A stretch of 64,000 nt of DNA from Dehalococcoidia bacterium (GTDB lineage Bacteria; Chloroflexota; Dehalococcoidia; Lucifugimonadales; Lucifugimonadaceae), in contig DUCO01000006.1 in NCBI GenBank assembly GCA_012959765.1, positions 914-64,913 of the forward strand, given 5' to 3'. A program made the position numbers and the translations under genes. This document shows, one piece after another, positions 1 through 8,489 of the stretch. Below the pieces are notes generated by a model that saw only the letters and a list, made by a program, of their open reading frames with translations, did no database searches and was not told the DNA's origin. Within the stretch, counting starts at the first letter, position 1. Every line of letters starts with the position of its first letter.

Positions 1-875
1 CAAGTCTCGGCGAATATGCAAAGTCCGGGGTTCTGGCCCATCCAGCTGGCGAGAGCCGTGTCGAAAATCTGGATGAAATACTGGCCAATGTCTTTTCGCA
101 CCCACTGATCGAACACGCCGTTCAGGAACCGACCGTACTGCTCGGACCCCACCGACCATTCAGTAACTGTTGCTCCATCACGGAACTCGGGTCCAACGAG
201 TTGTAGGAAGTGTGCGGGTAGCTTGTCGGCAACTCGCTCCACGATCGGTATGAACTGCAGGAAATGGCTTCCCACTTCTCGTGTGAGGAACTCGTACAGC
301 TCCTTCGGATGATCGGCGTTGTGCTTGTGTAGCACGGTGAGTGTGTTGAACTCGACCTTGTGCTTCTTGAGGAAACTGATGCCGACCATCACCTTGTCCC
401 ATGTAGGCTCGCCACCACGTCCAACGCGGTATCGATTGTGGATATCTTCGGGTCCATCGATCGAAACGCCAACTAAGAATTTGTTCTCAGCTAAGAACTC
501 GCCCCACTCGTCGTCTATGAGAATGGCGTTGGTCTGGAAAGCGTTCGTTATCTGCTTTTTGCCAGCGTATTGCTGCTGGAGCTTGATGGCTTTCTTGTAG
601 AAATCAACCCCGAGCAAAGTTGGCTCGCCGCCCTGCCATGCGAAGCTCACAACTGGGATATCGTTAGCTTCGATGTACTGCTTTACGTACGCTTCGAGCT
701 CTGTGTCGCCCATCTTCCACGAACCACGAGCCTTATCCGGGTACAGCTTTTCTTTTTCAAGATAGAAGCAGTACGTGCAATCGATGTTGCAGATAGCGCC
801 ACTCGGCTTTGCCATTACGTGAACAGCAAGCGGGCGTTTCATTGGTGGGCGTTGTCGCTGTTCGGTGGTGGTCAT
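1..875 (-). CDS. Radical SAM protein, anaerobic sulfatase-maturase-like (partial, 3' end outside window)
   Basis: The reading frame runs leftward from an ATG at 875 off the window edge, giving about 291 residues without a stop. An in-frame TAG lies just upstream of the ATG. Near residue 30 is the radical SAM motif CNIDCTYCFYL (CxxxCxxC), followed by WQGGEPTLLG and VSIDGPEDIHNRYR, both typical of anaerobic sulfatase-maturating enzymes. Known members use S-adenosylmethionine and Fe-S clusters to oxidise an active-site Cys or Ser of sulfatases to formylglycine. The SPASM cluster domain expected at the C-terminus lies outside the window. No sulfatase gene is visible here, so the partner is unknown. 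The family is well supported; a maturase for another peptide is possible. Confidence 0.88.
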   Translation of the reverse strand, partial: MTTTEQRQRPPMKRPLAVHVMAKPSGAICNIDCTYCFYLEKEKLYPDKARGSWKMGDTELEAYVKQYIEANDIPVVSFAWQGGEPTLLGVDFYKKAIKLQQQYAGKKQITNAFQTNAILIDDEWGEFLAENKFLVGVSIDGPEDIHNRYRVGRGGEPTWDKVMVGISFLKKHKVEFNTLTVLHKHNADHPKELYEFLTREVGSHFLQFIPIVERVADKLPAHFLQLVGPEFRDGATVTEWSVGSEQYGRFLNGVFDQWVRKDIGQYFIQIFDTALASWMGQNPGLCIFAET

Positions 876-928
876 ATGGAACTAAATTGTACGTGGCGTG
901 ACTGGCGCGAAGTGATGCCGGTTTGCGC

Positions 929-1753
929 TTACGAGAACCAGAGGCGTTCGGCAGTTTTGCCTAGAATCGCTTCTTGATCGGATTGCGAAAGTCCTATTTC
1001 ATCAGTGAAAAGACTCAAGTTCTGGGCGTAGGTGGTGCCTTTCGACCACAAGGCGTTCGGGAAGTTCGACCCCCATACGCACCGTTGTGGTGTGAACGCT
1101 TCGATCACTCGCTTTAATGGCGTGTACATATCTTCGTGAGGGTAAATGCGTGCTGAACCGTGAGTGCCGCTGGTTAGTTTGGCGTTGACGTTTGGCAGAT
1201 TGGATAATCGTTCTAGAGACTGAAGCGTTTCTTCCGTTTTTCTGATGGTATTGAGCATGAAGCAGTGGTCGATGACGATGTTTAGACCGTCTAGCCGACG
1301 TGCCATTAGTTCGATTTCATATAGGCGTTCAAGATCGTCCATGACCATGCAGTTGACTGTAATTCCCAGATCACGAGCTTTCGACCAAAGTCGCCTTACA
1401 TTGGGCGAACCAATTTCGCCGTTTTGGTCAGAAGTACCTCTTAGGCCACGTACTGAGTAGTTCGCTACCGCGTCTTCGAGTACTTCAACGTGCTGCGAAT
1501 CGTCCGGACTGAGCGTTACGACTCCGGTTGCCCATTCTGAGTGCTGGCGAACGGAATCCATCACGTACCGATTGTCGTGAGCGTAGAACGTACTGGTCTG
1601 GATGAACACGGCCTTCGCAACGGCCGCATCGTCCATCTTCACTTTCAGATCTTCAGCAGTCGCCGGTTCACCAGGATTCCACGGATCGTCGATGGTTGGG
1701 TATTTTTGACGATCATTAGAGTAGATATGTGGATGTGCGTCGATGATGTTCAT
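929..1753 (-). CDS. Amidohydrolase family 2 TIM-barrel hydrolase
   Basis: This 274-residue protein begins with the metal-binding motif DAHPHIY, typical of the amidohydrolase_2 group (COG3618-like lactonases and decarboxylases). Further along are VIDHCF and CVWGSNFP, the usual late-strand histidine and aspartate/glycine regions of this fold. Members hydrolyse sugar lactones or decarboxylate aromatic acids with one divalent metal in the cytoplasm. The ATG at 1753 is 6 bases after the stop of the enolase-superfamily gene upstream on the same strand, so the two are probably cotranscribed. A lactonase working next to a sugar-acid dehydratase would make sense, but the substrate cannot be read from the sequence. 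Confidence 0.85.
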   Translation of the reverse strand: MNIIDAHPHIYSNDRQKYPTIDDPWNPGEPATAEDLKVKMDDAAVAKAVFIQTSTFYAHDNRYVMDSVRQHSEWATGVVTLSPDDSQHVEVLEDAVANYSVRGLRGTSDQNGEIGSPNVRRLWSKARDLGITVNCMVMDDLERLYEIELMARRLDGLNIVIDHCFMLNTIRKTEETLQSLERLSNLPNVNAKLTSGTHGSARIYPHEDMYTPLKRVIEAFTPQRCVWGSNFPNALWSKGTTYAQNLSLFTDEIGLSQSDQEAILGKTAERLWFS

Positions 1754-1759
1754 TTGGGA

Positions 1760-2944
1760 TTAAAACCCCGGCCCTCGGGCGGGTTCCCAAACGTGGGAGC
1801 GGGCTACGTCTTCGTCGAGGTCTACGCCCCAGCCGGGCTTGGTTGGAATTTGTAATTCGCCGCCGGTGTAGTCGAGCGCACCGCCGGTGATTTCGTCTTT
1901 CCACGGGACATCGTCGATATCAGCTTCCATGATTCGAACATTCGGCACGGTTGCGCACAGATTGAGCGAGTGCATCGTCGAAAGGTGCGAATAGTAGTTG
2001 TGGGGAGCGATGTTCAGCTCGTAGCTTTCGGCGAGCATGGCTATATCTCGAGAACGTGAAAAACCGTTCCAAGGCACATCGATCATCACGTTATCCATCG
2101 AGCGATTGTCAAAGTAGGGGCGATATTCCCTGATGCCGAACAGATTCTCGCCTGATGTGATCGGAACCGTTGTTCCCGCCTTTACTTCAGCGAGTCCTTC
2201 TGGCTCATACATATCGACCTCGACCCACATGGTGTTGAACTGCTCCATCACTTGGCAGATTTGGCGTGCTGCGAGTGGCTTAAAGTGGAAGTTGAGATCG
2301 ATCGCAATCTGAACTTCGCCTCTTGTACCGTCTTCGAACGCACCGATGTACTTTTCTATGTGATCGAGCGTCTGCCACGTAACGTTCTGATCAGTAGCCC
2401 CCGTTCCAAATCCGCCATCGTAGCCGTGAGCGGGAGTTCCCGGATAGTTGATGTTGGTCTTGAGGGCCTTAAACCCCTTTTCGCGCACTTCTGCGCCGAG
2501 TTCAGCGACCGCCTCGAATGAATCCATCGGCGGGACGCCGATGAGTTCATGCTGTCGGACTCGTGAACTGCCGCAGTGCGACCAGTAGACCTGCTGGCTT
2601 TGGCGCGTCGGGCCGCCGAATAGCGAATAGACTGGAACCCCAAGTGATTTGCCCTTAATGTCCCACAACGCAAGTTCGATTCCAGCGATTGCCTTTGCTG
2701 CGATACCGCCTGTCGATTGGCGGGCGAGCCGGTACATGTCCCAGTAGCGCTTCTCGACTGCTAGTGGGTCTTGTCCTTTTAGAATTGGGAAGAAGTCGGT
2801 TACTGCTCCGACGATTCCGTACGGGTTGCGTCCATCCGACATCTCACCGTATCCAGTGATGCCTTCATCAGTGCGAACTGCAACGTACTGCCAGGGTCGC
2901 CATCCGGCGTCGACGACAAATGTTTCTATGGCTGTGATTTTCAT
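1760..2944 (-). CDS. Mandelate racemase/muconate lactonizing enzyme family protein (acid-sugar dehydratase-like)
   Basis: This is a 394-residue enolase-superfamily protein. The N-terminal capping domain ends near ALWDIKGKSLG. The barrel carries a KxxK-like lysine motif (FKALKTN), metal ligands in IDLNFHF, WVEVD and SGENL, and an Asp/His pair in MIDVPWNG and IAPHNYY, which is a complete mandelate-racemase-type catalytic set. Such enzymes abstract the proton alpha to a carboxylate, and most bacterial ones dehydrate aldonic acids. It starts at ATG 2944 and has a 188-base leader. That leader shares sequence blocks at matching distances with the leader of the enolase gene at 7016-8233. An amidohydrolase follows 6 bases downstream. 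The substrate is unknown. Confidence 0.9.
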   Translation of the reverse strand: MKITAIETFVVDAGWRPWQYVAVRTDEGITGYGEMSDGRNPYGIVGAVTDFFPILKGQDPLAVEKRYWDMYRLARQSTGGIAAKAIAGIELALWDIKGKSLGVPVYSLFGGPTRQSQQVYWSHCGSSRVRQHELIGVPPMDSFEAVAELGAEVREKGFKALKTNINYPGTPAHGYDGGFGTGATDQNVTWQTLDHIEKYIGAFEDGTRGEVQIAIDLNFHFKPLAARQICQVMEQFNTMWVEVDMYEPEGLAEVKAGTTVPITSGENLFGIREYRPYFDNRSMDNVMIDVPWNGFSRSRDIAMLAESYELNIAPHNYYSHLSTMHSLNLCATVPNVRIMEADIDDVPWKDEITGGALDYTGGELQIPTKPGWGVDLDEDVARSHVWEPARGPGF

Positions 2945-2974
2945 GTCGTTATTTGCTCTGTGTGTTGTCGAACA

Positions 2975-3072
2975 ACTTGGTCGTGCGTCGCATGGCGTTA
3001 GTTGCGATCGTCATAGGGTGACTCTGCTCCGCGTCGCAGTTCTTCTACCCTAGCCCTTCCATGCGGAAGGGG
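2975..3072. repeat. Shared leader block, copy A (upstream of the enolase gene ending at 1760)
   Basis: Four short blocks also occur upstream of the gene starting at 8233, at nearly the same distances from the start codon. They are ACTTGGT (31 bases out here, 28 there), GCGTCGCA (41 and 38), CGTCAT..GTGAC (65 and 65) and CCCTAGCCC (104 and 105). The last block opens a hairpin: CCCTTCC at 3054-3060 pairs with GGAAGGG at 3065-3071 around the loop ATGC. It could be a shared leader RNA, a protein-binding region or an intergenic repeat family. The sequence does not decide between them. Confidence 0.45.
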
Positions 3073-3132
3073 ACTATCTGTTGGATTTTTTTTGGGATAA
3101 CTGCCGGAAGTTTAGTGCAGTATGGGGATTTT

Positions 3133-4320
3133 TCAAGGTGCGTCGTACACCGCTCGTTTTTGACCTGAGTAGTCCCACGGAACGATCCATTCTTCGGGAA
3201 TTTCCAGTCCGAAGCCGGGAGCGTTTGATGGAACTACTTTTCCTTCGACGGCTGATGGAACGCCCGGCATAAGTTTGTCGGATACCGGCTGTCCAACGTC
3301 AGTGTCCATGAACCACTCTGCAAGAGTTGTTTCAGGCATGGCGTAAGCGAAATGCTGCCCCCAAGCCGTATTTGCGCCCATGTGAGTGATCGTTTCGATC
3401 CCTGCAGCTTCGGCGTAGGTGTAAATCTTGAGGATTTCCGAAAGTCCGCCCGCCCACTCAATATCGGGCTGAACGATGTCCACTGCACGAGCGGCGATCA
3501 ACTGTTGAAACTGCTTACGACCGTAGTGATGCTCGCCGGTTGCAAGGGCTGTCCAAGTCATAGCTCGCTTGAGTTCTTTGTGGCCTTCTAAGTCCCACGG
3601 TGGAAGAGGTTCTTCGAGCCAGCGTAGTTTGTAAGGGCGTAGACGTTCGGCGACTCTCAAAGCAAGATCGGCGTTGTACGACATCACCGGGTTGAACGTT
3701 AGTTCGGCGTCGTTGCCTGCGATTTCACGCTGGCTTGCAACGTGAGCTTCAAGTTTAACGAGTCCTTCAGAGCCCTCTTCATAGAAGAACGGGTTGCTGA
3801 TCTTAAATCTTTCGAATCCGAGTTCGCGCATCCACTCGATATCGTCGCCAGTTGCGTATAGCTCAACATGATCACGTGAAGGTCCACCGATCAGTTCGTA
3901 TACCGGTCTATCTAGCAGTTTGCCTTTGAGGTCCCAGAGCGCAAGATCGACTCCACTTTGAGCCGCAGTTGCGATTCCACCTTGGAAGCCCTCGTTCATG
4001 CGCCAAATTTGGTCGTTTATTAGCTCAGTGGCAAGTGCGTCCTTGCCTTCGATCAAAGGTGCAATTAGATAATCGACTACCGAAGCACCCATTGCCCCGT
4101 GGGCGAAGGATCCGAGTCCGAACGTTCCGTCTTCAGCGGTGATCTGAACCCACGCTTTTCCAGACTGGCCCGGCTTATTGCCGTCGACACGTGTGTACTC
4201 GGAATATCGTGCTATTGGCTGAGAACGAAGTGAGTATGTGTTCCAGCCGGGTTTGATGTTTGGTCGTGCAGGAGCTGTGGGCTTGTTGATTTGGATGCAA
4301 CGAACGCTTTTGATCTTCAT
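3133..4320 (-). CDS. Rhamnonate-dehydratase-like enolase-superfamily protein, paralogue 1
   Basis: This 395-residue protein resembles L-rhamnonate dehydratase, with RWLEEPLPPWD, ATGEHHYGR, VQPDIEWAGGLSE and ITHMGANTAWGQHF, and a late segment ending AEWFM. The family dehydrates L-rhamnonate or similar acids to 2-keto-3-deoxy acids with Mg2+. By eye, the first metal ligand, an Asp in typical members, is Asn here (TFNPVMSYN). The same is true of the adjacent paralogue. I place the start at ATG 4320, one base after the stop of the upstream gene, which suggests translational coupling. A longer frame to 4404 would overlap that gene and adds an unlikely N-terminus. The two genes are probably a duplicated pair acting on related substrates. 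Confidence 0.88.
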   Translation of the reverse strand: MKIKSVRCIQINKPTAPARPNIKPGWNTYSLRSQPIARYSEYTRVDGNKPGQSGKAWVQITAEDGTFGLGSFAHGAMGASVVDYLIAPLIEGKDALATELINDQIWRMNEGFQGGIATAAQSGVDLALWDLKGKLLDRPVYELIGGPSRDHVELYATGDDIEWMRELGFERFKISNPFFYEEGSEGLVKLEAHVASQREIAGNDAELTFNPVMSYNADLALRVAERLRPYKLRWLEEPLPPWDLEGHKELKRAMTWTALATGEHHYGRKQFQQLIAARAVDIVQPDIEWAGGLSEILKIYTYAEAAGIETITHMGANTAWGQHFAYAMPETTLAEWFMDTDVGQPVSDKLMPGVPSAVEGKVVPSNAPGFGLEIPEEWIVPWDYSGQKRAVYDAP

Positions 4321-4321
4321 G

Positions 4322-5491
4322 CTAGTTCGCCCCCCAGTCAATAATATCGCTCGGTTCGAACTGCATACCGAACCCCGGTTCGTTTGAAGGTCTGACCGTG
4401 CCATTCACGGGCACAAGGGTACCGGGAATACGAACGGTTTCATCGAGAGGAACGCCCGGATCGGAGCCCATCCAGTATTCGGCCATTGGCGATTCTGTTG
4501 CAGCCATTGCGAAGTGCTGACCGAACGGGTTATTTGCTCCGCCGTGCGGAATGGTCGCCATGCCTGCCATCTCGCCGATGGTATGAGCTTTCCACGCTTC
4601 GGTCATTCCGCCACCCCACGTGAAGTCGGGCTGCAGGATATCGACAGCTCGCTTTTCTACAAGATCTAAGAATGCGTGCCGACCATGATGGTCTTCACCG
4701 GCTGCAATCGCTACCCACGGAGCTGATCGGCGCAAGTGGGCGAGTCCATCTGAGTCGGTAGGAACCAACGGCTCTTCGAGCCAGCGCAAGTTGTAGGGTT
4801 TAAGTTCTTCCAATAATCGTAATGCAAATTCGACGTTGTACGACATAACTGGATTGATCATTAGATCGCGATCGATACCAACCCGTTCACGAGCCTGAGC
4901 CACGTGAGTAATCACCGCTTTGATCCCGGCATCGCCTTCTGAATAGTGAGAGGGGTTGGTGATTTTAAATTTGGTGAAGCCGAGTTCTTGCGCCCAATCT
5001 AAATCGTCACCTGTTGCATAGCAAGTGATCGATTCGCGAACGGGTCCGCCTAGTAGGGCGTACACAGGTTGACCAATAATTTTTCCTTTGAGATCCCACA
5101 AAGCAAGATCGACTCCGCCCATTGCGGTTGATGCAGTGCCAGCGGATCCGTATCGCTGAGAAACGCGAAGAATCAGATCGTTCAGGTGCTCGATAGCCAA
5201 GCAGTTTCTACCTTCAAGAATCGGAGCGATCACCTTGTTTACAAACGCCGCAACAGGCTCACCGAACGCTGCCTGTCCAAGCCCGTATGTGCCATCTTCA
5301 GCGGTTACTTTAACCCACACTGCGCCGAGTCCACCGCCCGGCATACTGCTAGGCAATCCTGAAAATTCCGAGTACATGTTTATCGGCATCGCACGTTTCG
5401 CCGAGTTGTTCCACGAAGGGCGAGTTGGCTTGGTGCGATTCGACGGTTCAGACAGCTTTACGTGAACTGCTTTGATGGACTTGATCTTCAA
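4322..5491 (-). CDS. Rhamnonate-dehydratase-like enolase-superfamily protein, paralogue 2
   Basis: This 389-residue enolase-superfamily protein is clearly related to its downstream neighbour. Shared elements include MINPVMSYN, RWLEEPLVP, IAAGEDHHGR, LQPDFTWGGGMTE and TIPHGGANNPFGQHF. It also has Asn where most members carry the first metal-binding Asp. The third ligand region reads GEDHHGR where the paralogue has GEHHYGR. The start is TTG at 5491, preceded by GAGG on the coding strand. A 317-base gap upstream should hold the promoter for this gene and its partner. Dehydration of a 6-deoxy or C5-C6 aldonate is the likely reaction, by family resemblance. Neither substrate nor stereochemistry can be assigned. 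Confidence 0.88.
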   Translation of the reverse strand: MKIKSIKAVHVKLSEPSNRTKPTRPSWNNSAKRAMPINMYSEFSGLPSSMPGGGLGAVWVKVTAEDGTYGLGQAAFGEPVAAFVNKVIAPILEGRNCLAIEHLNDLILRVSQRYGSAGTASTAMGGVDLALWDLKGKIIGQPVYALLGGPVRESITCYATGDDLDWAQELGFTKFKITNPSHYSEGDAGIKAVITHVAQARERVGIDRDLMINPVMSYNVEFALRLLEELKPYNLRWLEEPLVPTDSDGLAHLRRSAPWVAIAAGEDHHGRHAFLDLVEKRAVDILQPDFTWGGGMTEAWKAHTIGEMAGMATIPHGGANNPFGQHFAMAATESPMAEYWMGSDPGVPLDETVRIPGTLVPVNGTVRPSNEPGFGMQFEPSDIIDWGAN

Positions 5492-5808
5492 CTTTGTCCT
5501 CGTAAATTTCTGTGGGCATTCAGGGTAAATTCGGTAACTATTGCGAGTCGAACTTATGCGATCGTTCGTCGAGCGTCATATGCTTGCGACGGTGACAGTT
5601 TAGCCATGCACACAGCATGACACGTAAATTATGACGGAATCGCAACGAATGCAGCCAAGAACAGTCGATATTGAACACCCCGCGTGGTCGTGGTCTAAAA
5701 ACCCAGGTCTCGAAGAACTGCTCGTGATCGGCCCAGTTCGATAATCAGATCGTTTTTCATCTCGACAACCCGAACTTCTTCGTCTGAAATCGGCAGTCGA
5801 ATTTTAAT
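5492..5808. other. Intergenic region upstream of the rhamnonate-dehydratase-like pair
   Basis: There is no credible coding frame in this 317-base stretch. It must contain the promoter for the leftward gene pair starting at 5491 and the 3' end of the nudC transcript. No convincing -35/-10 pair or terminator hairpin was found by eye. Confidence 0.5.
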
Positions 5809-6819
5809 CTAAATATTCGCTGTGTCGTACGCCCACGCTTTGATTAGGTGATGGGCGATGGCAATTGACCCGGGAATGTTCACACCTTCGAGCCTGTCTT
5901 CGAGAGCTAGTTTCACTTCGTCCTTCGTGAACCAGCGAACGTCGGCCATTTCACCTGGATCAGCGACGATCTCGTCGGAAATCGCTTCGGCGTGGCAGCC
6001 GATCATCAGTGACGATGGAAATGGCCACGGCTGTGACGAGTGGTAAGTCACCTTGCCTACTTTGAGACCGGCCTCTTCCATAACTTCGCGTCGAACACCC
6101 TCTTCGATCGCCTCACCCTGATCCATAAAACCGGCCAGGCATGAGTAAAAGGTCGAATTCGAGCGAGCAAGTGTCTGGCCCATCACGCACCGGTTGCCCT
6201 TATAAACGAGCATGATTACCACAGGGTCAGTTCGTGGAAAATGTTGCGATTTACAGTTGGGGCACTGCCGCATAAGCCCCCCCCTAAAACTTTGCGATTC
6301 GGTGCCACATGCCGAGCAGAATCGGTGCTGGGCTTGCCAGTTCAGATTGGACCGGGCTTGGGCGAGAATTCCCGACTGCTCTTTCGGAATGTCAGTCGCT
6401 GCGGCGCGCCCGTCTTCGAACCCAGCGCCTTCGACAAGTGCTGCAATGTGCGAAGGATCCTCCACGGCAGTAACGTCTACCGCAAAATGTGGATTACGTT
6501 CTTCGTCGAATCCTAAAAATTTGGGTCCACCCGCTTCTTTGGGAAGACCATCTAGGAATTCGTGCCCGATCCACGCCAGCTCGGCGTCGGGGCTGCGTCG
6601 CACGAGTGGCTTCAGGCTGTGGAACGGGAGTATTCGGGTGTTGTCTTGCCGGATCATCATCTTCAACAACTCTTCGTCCCGACGTTCAGAATCGCCTCGA
6701 TCGAACGGGTTTCCGGCAAAGATGTGGGTATACGACAAGTGATTTGCTCTCAGGGTGATCAGTGAACGATTCGCAGCACGCCACTGTATCAGCAGCAATG
6801 CTGTGTTTACCTGTGGCAT
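5809..6819 (-). CDS. nudC: NAD(+)/NADH diphosphatase NudC
   Basis: This 336-residue Nudix hydrolase has the full NudC layout. An N-terminal domain contains FAGNPFDRG. A zinc ribbon near residues 170-195 has FCSACG and CPNC pairs. A Nudix box begins GFMDQGEAIEEG and continues REVMEEAGL. After it comes the signature SQPWPFPSS that distinguishes NudC from other Nudix proteins. NudC cleaves NADH to NMNH and AMP and removes NAD caps from RNA in known members. The first 25 or so residues before the conserved N-terminal block are unlike the family, so translation may begin inside the given frame. It stands alone between two sugar-acid dehydratase genes on the same strand. Confidence 0.93.
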   Translation of the reverse strand: MPQVNTALLLIQWRAANRSLITLRANHLSYTHIFAGNPFDRGDSERRDEELLKMMIRQDNTRILPFHSLKPLVRRSPDAELAWIGHEFLDGLPKEAGGPKFLGFDEERNPHFAVDVTAVEDPSHIAALVEGAGFEDGRAAATDIPKEQSGILAQARSNLNWQAQHRFCSACGTESQSFRGGLMRQCPNCKSQHFPRTDPVVIMLVYKGNRCVMGQTLARSNSTFYSCLAGFMDQGEAIEEGVRREVMEEAGLKVGKVTYHSSQPWPFPSSLMIGCHAEAISDEIVADPGEMADVRWFTKDEVKLALEDRLEGVNIPGSIAIAHHLIKAWAYDTANI

Positions 6820-6841
6820 TGATGGGGGAGGGAGGCGCTGA

Positions 6842-6866
6842 TGTCATGCTGAACTTGATTCAGTAT
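6842..6866. repeat. Single arm of a dispersed intergenic repeat
   Basis: The segment beginning TGTCATGCTGAACTTGATTC resembles, in reverse complement, the segment at 39072-39098 (ATCATGCTGAATTCATTTTC and on). Both lie in intergenic DNA. Similar arms are common scattered repeats in many bacterial genomes. Only single arms are present here. Confidence 0.35.
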
Positions 6867-7015
6867 TGCTGACACGGGGCACTGACATGGAAATTCAATG
6901 ATGACCGTCAAAATTCTGAGTTGCACGCAATCGGCGATAGAAAACGACTCGGAAGTTTTTGTCCAACACGTGCGAAGTGCTGTGTTATCGGCGTTAGGGA
7001 ACTAGAGTGAGTCGG

Positions 7016-8233
7016 CTACTCATCATCCTTAGTTGCCCGCGCTCCGTTTGCTTCGTTTGCTCTGTTCCACCAGCCGGGTTGAGCTTCTGGCGAGTCGACA
7101 TCGATAGCAAATTCCTCCAGTGCTTCTGGGATGAGTTCAATCCCCAGTCCCGGCCGACCGTTCGGGAAGATCGAACCGTCACGGACGTCGAACATCGGTG
7201 TAATGACTTTTTCGAACGTCTCGAACCACGTGTGAAGACACTCTTCACGGTAAAGGTTCGGGATTGCAATCGACGCCTGGAACGACGCGGCGATGGCGAC
7301 TGGTCCCAAAGCATCGTGAGGGCTGACCGGGATGTACTGAATCTCGGCCATCGAAGCGATTCGCCTGATCTCACTAATACCGCCGCACCACGCGATATCG
7401 GGCATTATGTAGTCGACCAGACGATCTCTGAGAATCTCGTCGTAGTCCCATCGAGTGAAGTGCCGCTCGCCTACGCAAAGAGGCACATTCGTGTTTTCGC
7501 GAATCTGGCGAAGAGCGTTGTGATTCTCAACGTGAGTTGGCTCCTCGAACCAGACTAGGTCGATGTGCTCGATGGCGTTCGCGCCCTTGATCGCCGAAGC
7601 AACGTCCATTCGGGCGTGGGCGTCCACCAGTATTTCGTACTCGGGGCCAACGGTTTCTCGCAGCGCTTCCATCCATTCGACGGCCTCAGCAATCGCCTTC
7701 GGTTCCATGCGTTCGACCATGTTTGCACCGTAGTGGGTCTCCCCCATCGTGCGGCGACTCGGGAACGGATCGGTTTTGATCGCCTTATACCCGGCTGCGA
7801 CCGTACGTTTCGCCTCTTCGATTAGCGTATCGATGCCCTGCCCTGCGCTTATATCCCGAACGTGGGTGTAGAGCGGCACGCTGTCACGAACTGGACCACC
7901 AAGTAGATCGTAGATCGGGACGCCGAGCGCCTTGCCCTTAATGTCCCACAGGGCGATATCTATGGCGCTGATCAGGTGAGAAATGTATCCGCGCCCGTTG
8001 AGGTCGGAGTTCACGTGGAAGATGCGCTGCCAGATCTCCTCGATGTTCTTGGGGTCGGAACCGACTACAAGCGGTTTGATCGCTTCGAGTCCTCGCACGA
8101 GATGGCTGTTCACAGCGTAGTCGGTGCATTCGCCAAGCCCTGTGACACCTTCGTCTGTTTCGACTTCAACGAACAGCCATGCCAACCCGGGAATCGGCAT
8201 AACAACGTGGGTTTTGATGTCGGTGATTTTCAA
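7016..8233 (-). CDS. Galactonate-dehydratase-like enolase-superfamily protein
   Basis: This 405-residue protein has the pattern of the D-galactonate and related acid-sugar dehydratases: ALWDIKGKALG at the capping domain, YKAIKTDPF, metal ligands in VDAHARMD, VWFEEP and CVGERHF, then MPDIAWCGGISE and the catalytic His in VSPHDALGP. All canonical metal ligands appear present, unlike in the rhamnonate-type pair nearby. It starts at TTG 8233 with GGAG 9 bases upstream. The leader contains a block shared with the leader of the gene ending at 1760. A xylonate-dehydratase-type gene diverges from the same intergenic region, so both could be controlled there. The exact substrate is not determinable. 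Confidence 0.9.
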   Translation of the reverse strand: MKITDIKTHVVMPIPGLAWLFVEVETDEGVTGLGECTDYAVNSHLVRGLEAIKPLVVGSDPKNIEEIWQRIFHVNSDLNGRGYISHLISAIDIALWDIKGKALGVPIYDLLGGPVRDSVPLYTHVRDISAGQGIDTLIEEAKRTVAAGYKAIKTDPFPSRRTMGETHYGANMVERMEPKAIAEAVEWMEALRETVGPEYEILVDAHARMDVASAIKGANAIEHIDLVWFEEPTHVENHNALRQIRENTNVPLCVGERHFTRWDYDEILRDRLVDYIMPDIAWCGGISEIRRIASMAEIQYIPVSPHDALGPVAIAASFQASIAIPNLYREECLHTWFETFEKVITPMFDVRDGSIFPNGRPGLGIELIPEALEEFAIDVDSPEAQPGWWNRANEANGARATKDDE

Positions 8234-8260
8234 CGTAAATGCTCCGTACGTGCGAGGCGC

Positions 8261-8367
8261 ACTTGGTTGCGCGTCGCAATCTTTTTTCTGAACCGGGCGT
8301 CACTTCTGTGACTTGGGTTCGCATTTCTGCGACCCGGCCCTAGCCCCTTCCCGAAGGAAGAGGGGCT
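8261..8367. repeat. Shared leader block, copy B (upstream of the enolase gene starting at 8233)
   Basis: This is the second copy of the blocks described at 2975-3072. It folds well on paper. CGTCAC..GTGAC at 8298-8312 forms a small hairpin. A second stem lies in GGGTTCGCATTTCTGCGACCC-type sequence at 8315-8335. CCGGG at 8293-8297 can pair with CCCGG at 8333-8337 around both. A third hairpin, AGCCCCTTCC with GGAAGAGGGGCT, covers 8342-8367. It may be a leader RNA or an intergenic repeat. Confidence 0.45.
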
Positions 8368-8489
8368 GGTTGCTGGCTGTCGGGAGTTTAGATGAGAATG
8401 CGCTGCGGTGGGGCGAAACCCTACGAGCGGATGCGCCTCAATCCGAACGCCTCGTTCTGAAAAATTCATGACACCCTGACGTGCCTTAA

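Noticed and set aside
3048-3080. Rho-independent terminator formed by the hairpin at 3054-3071 followed by T8 at about 3087.
   Set aside because: The T-run is 15 bases away on the plus strand, where no gene ends. On the minus strand, where transcription runs, no T-run follows.
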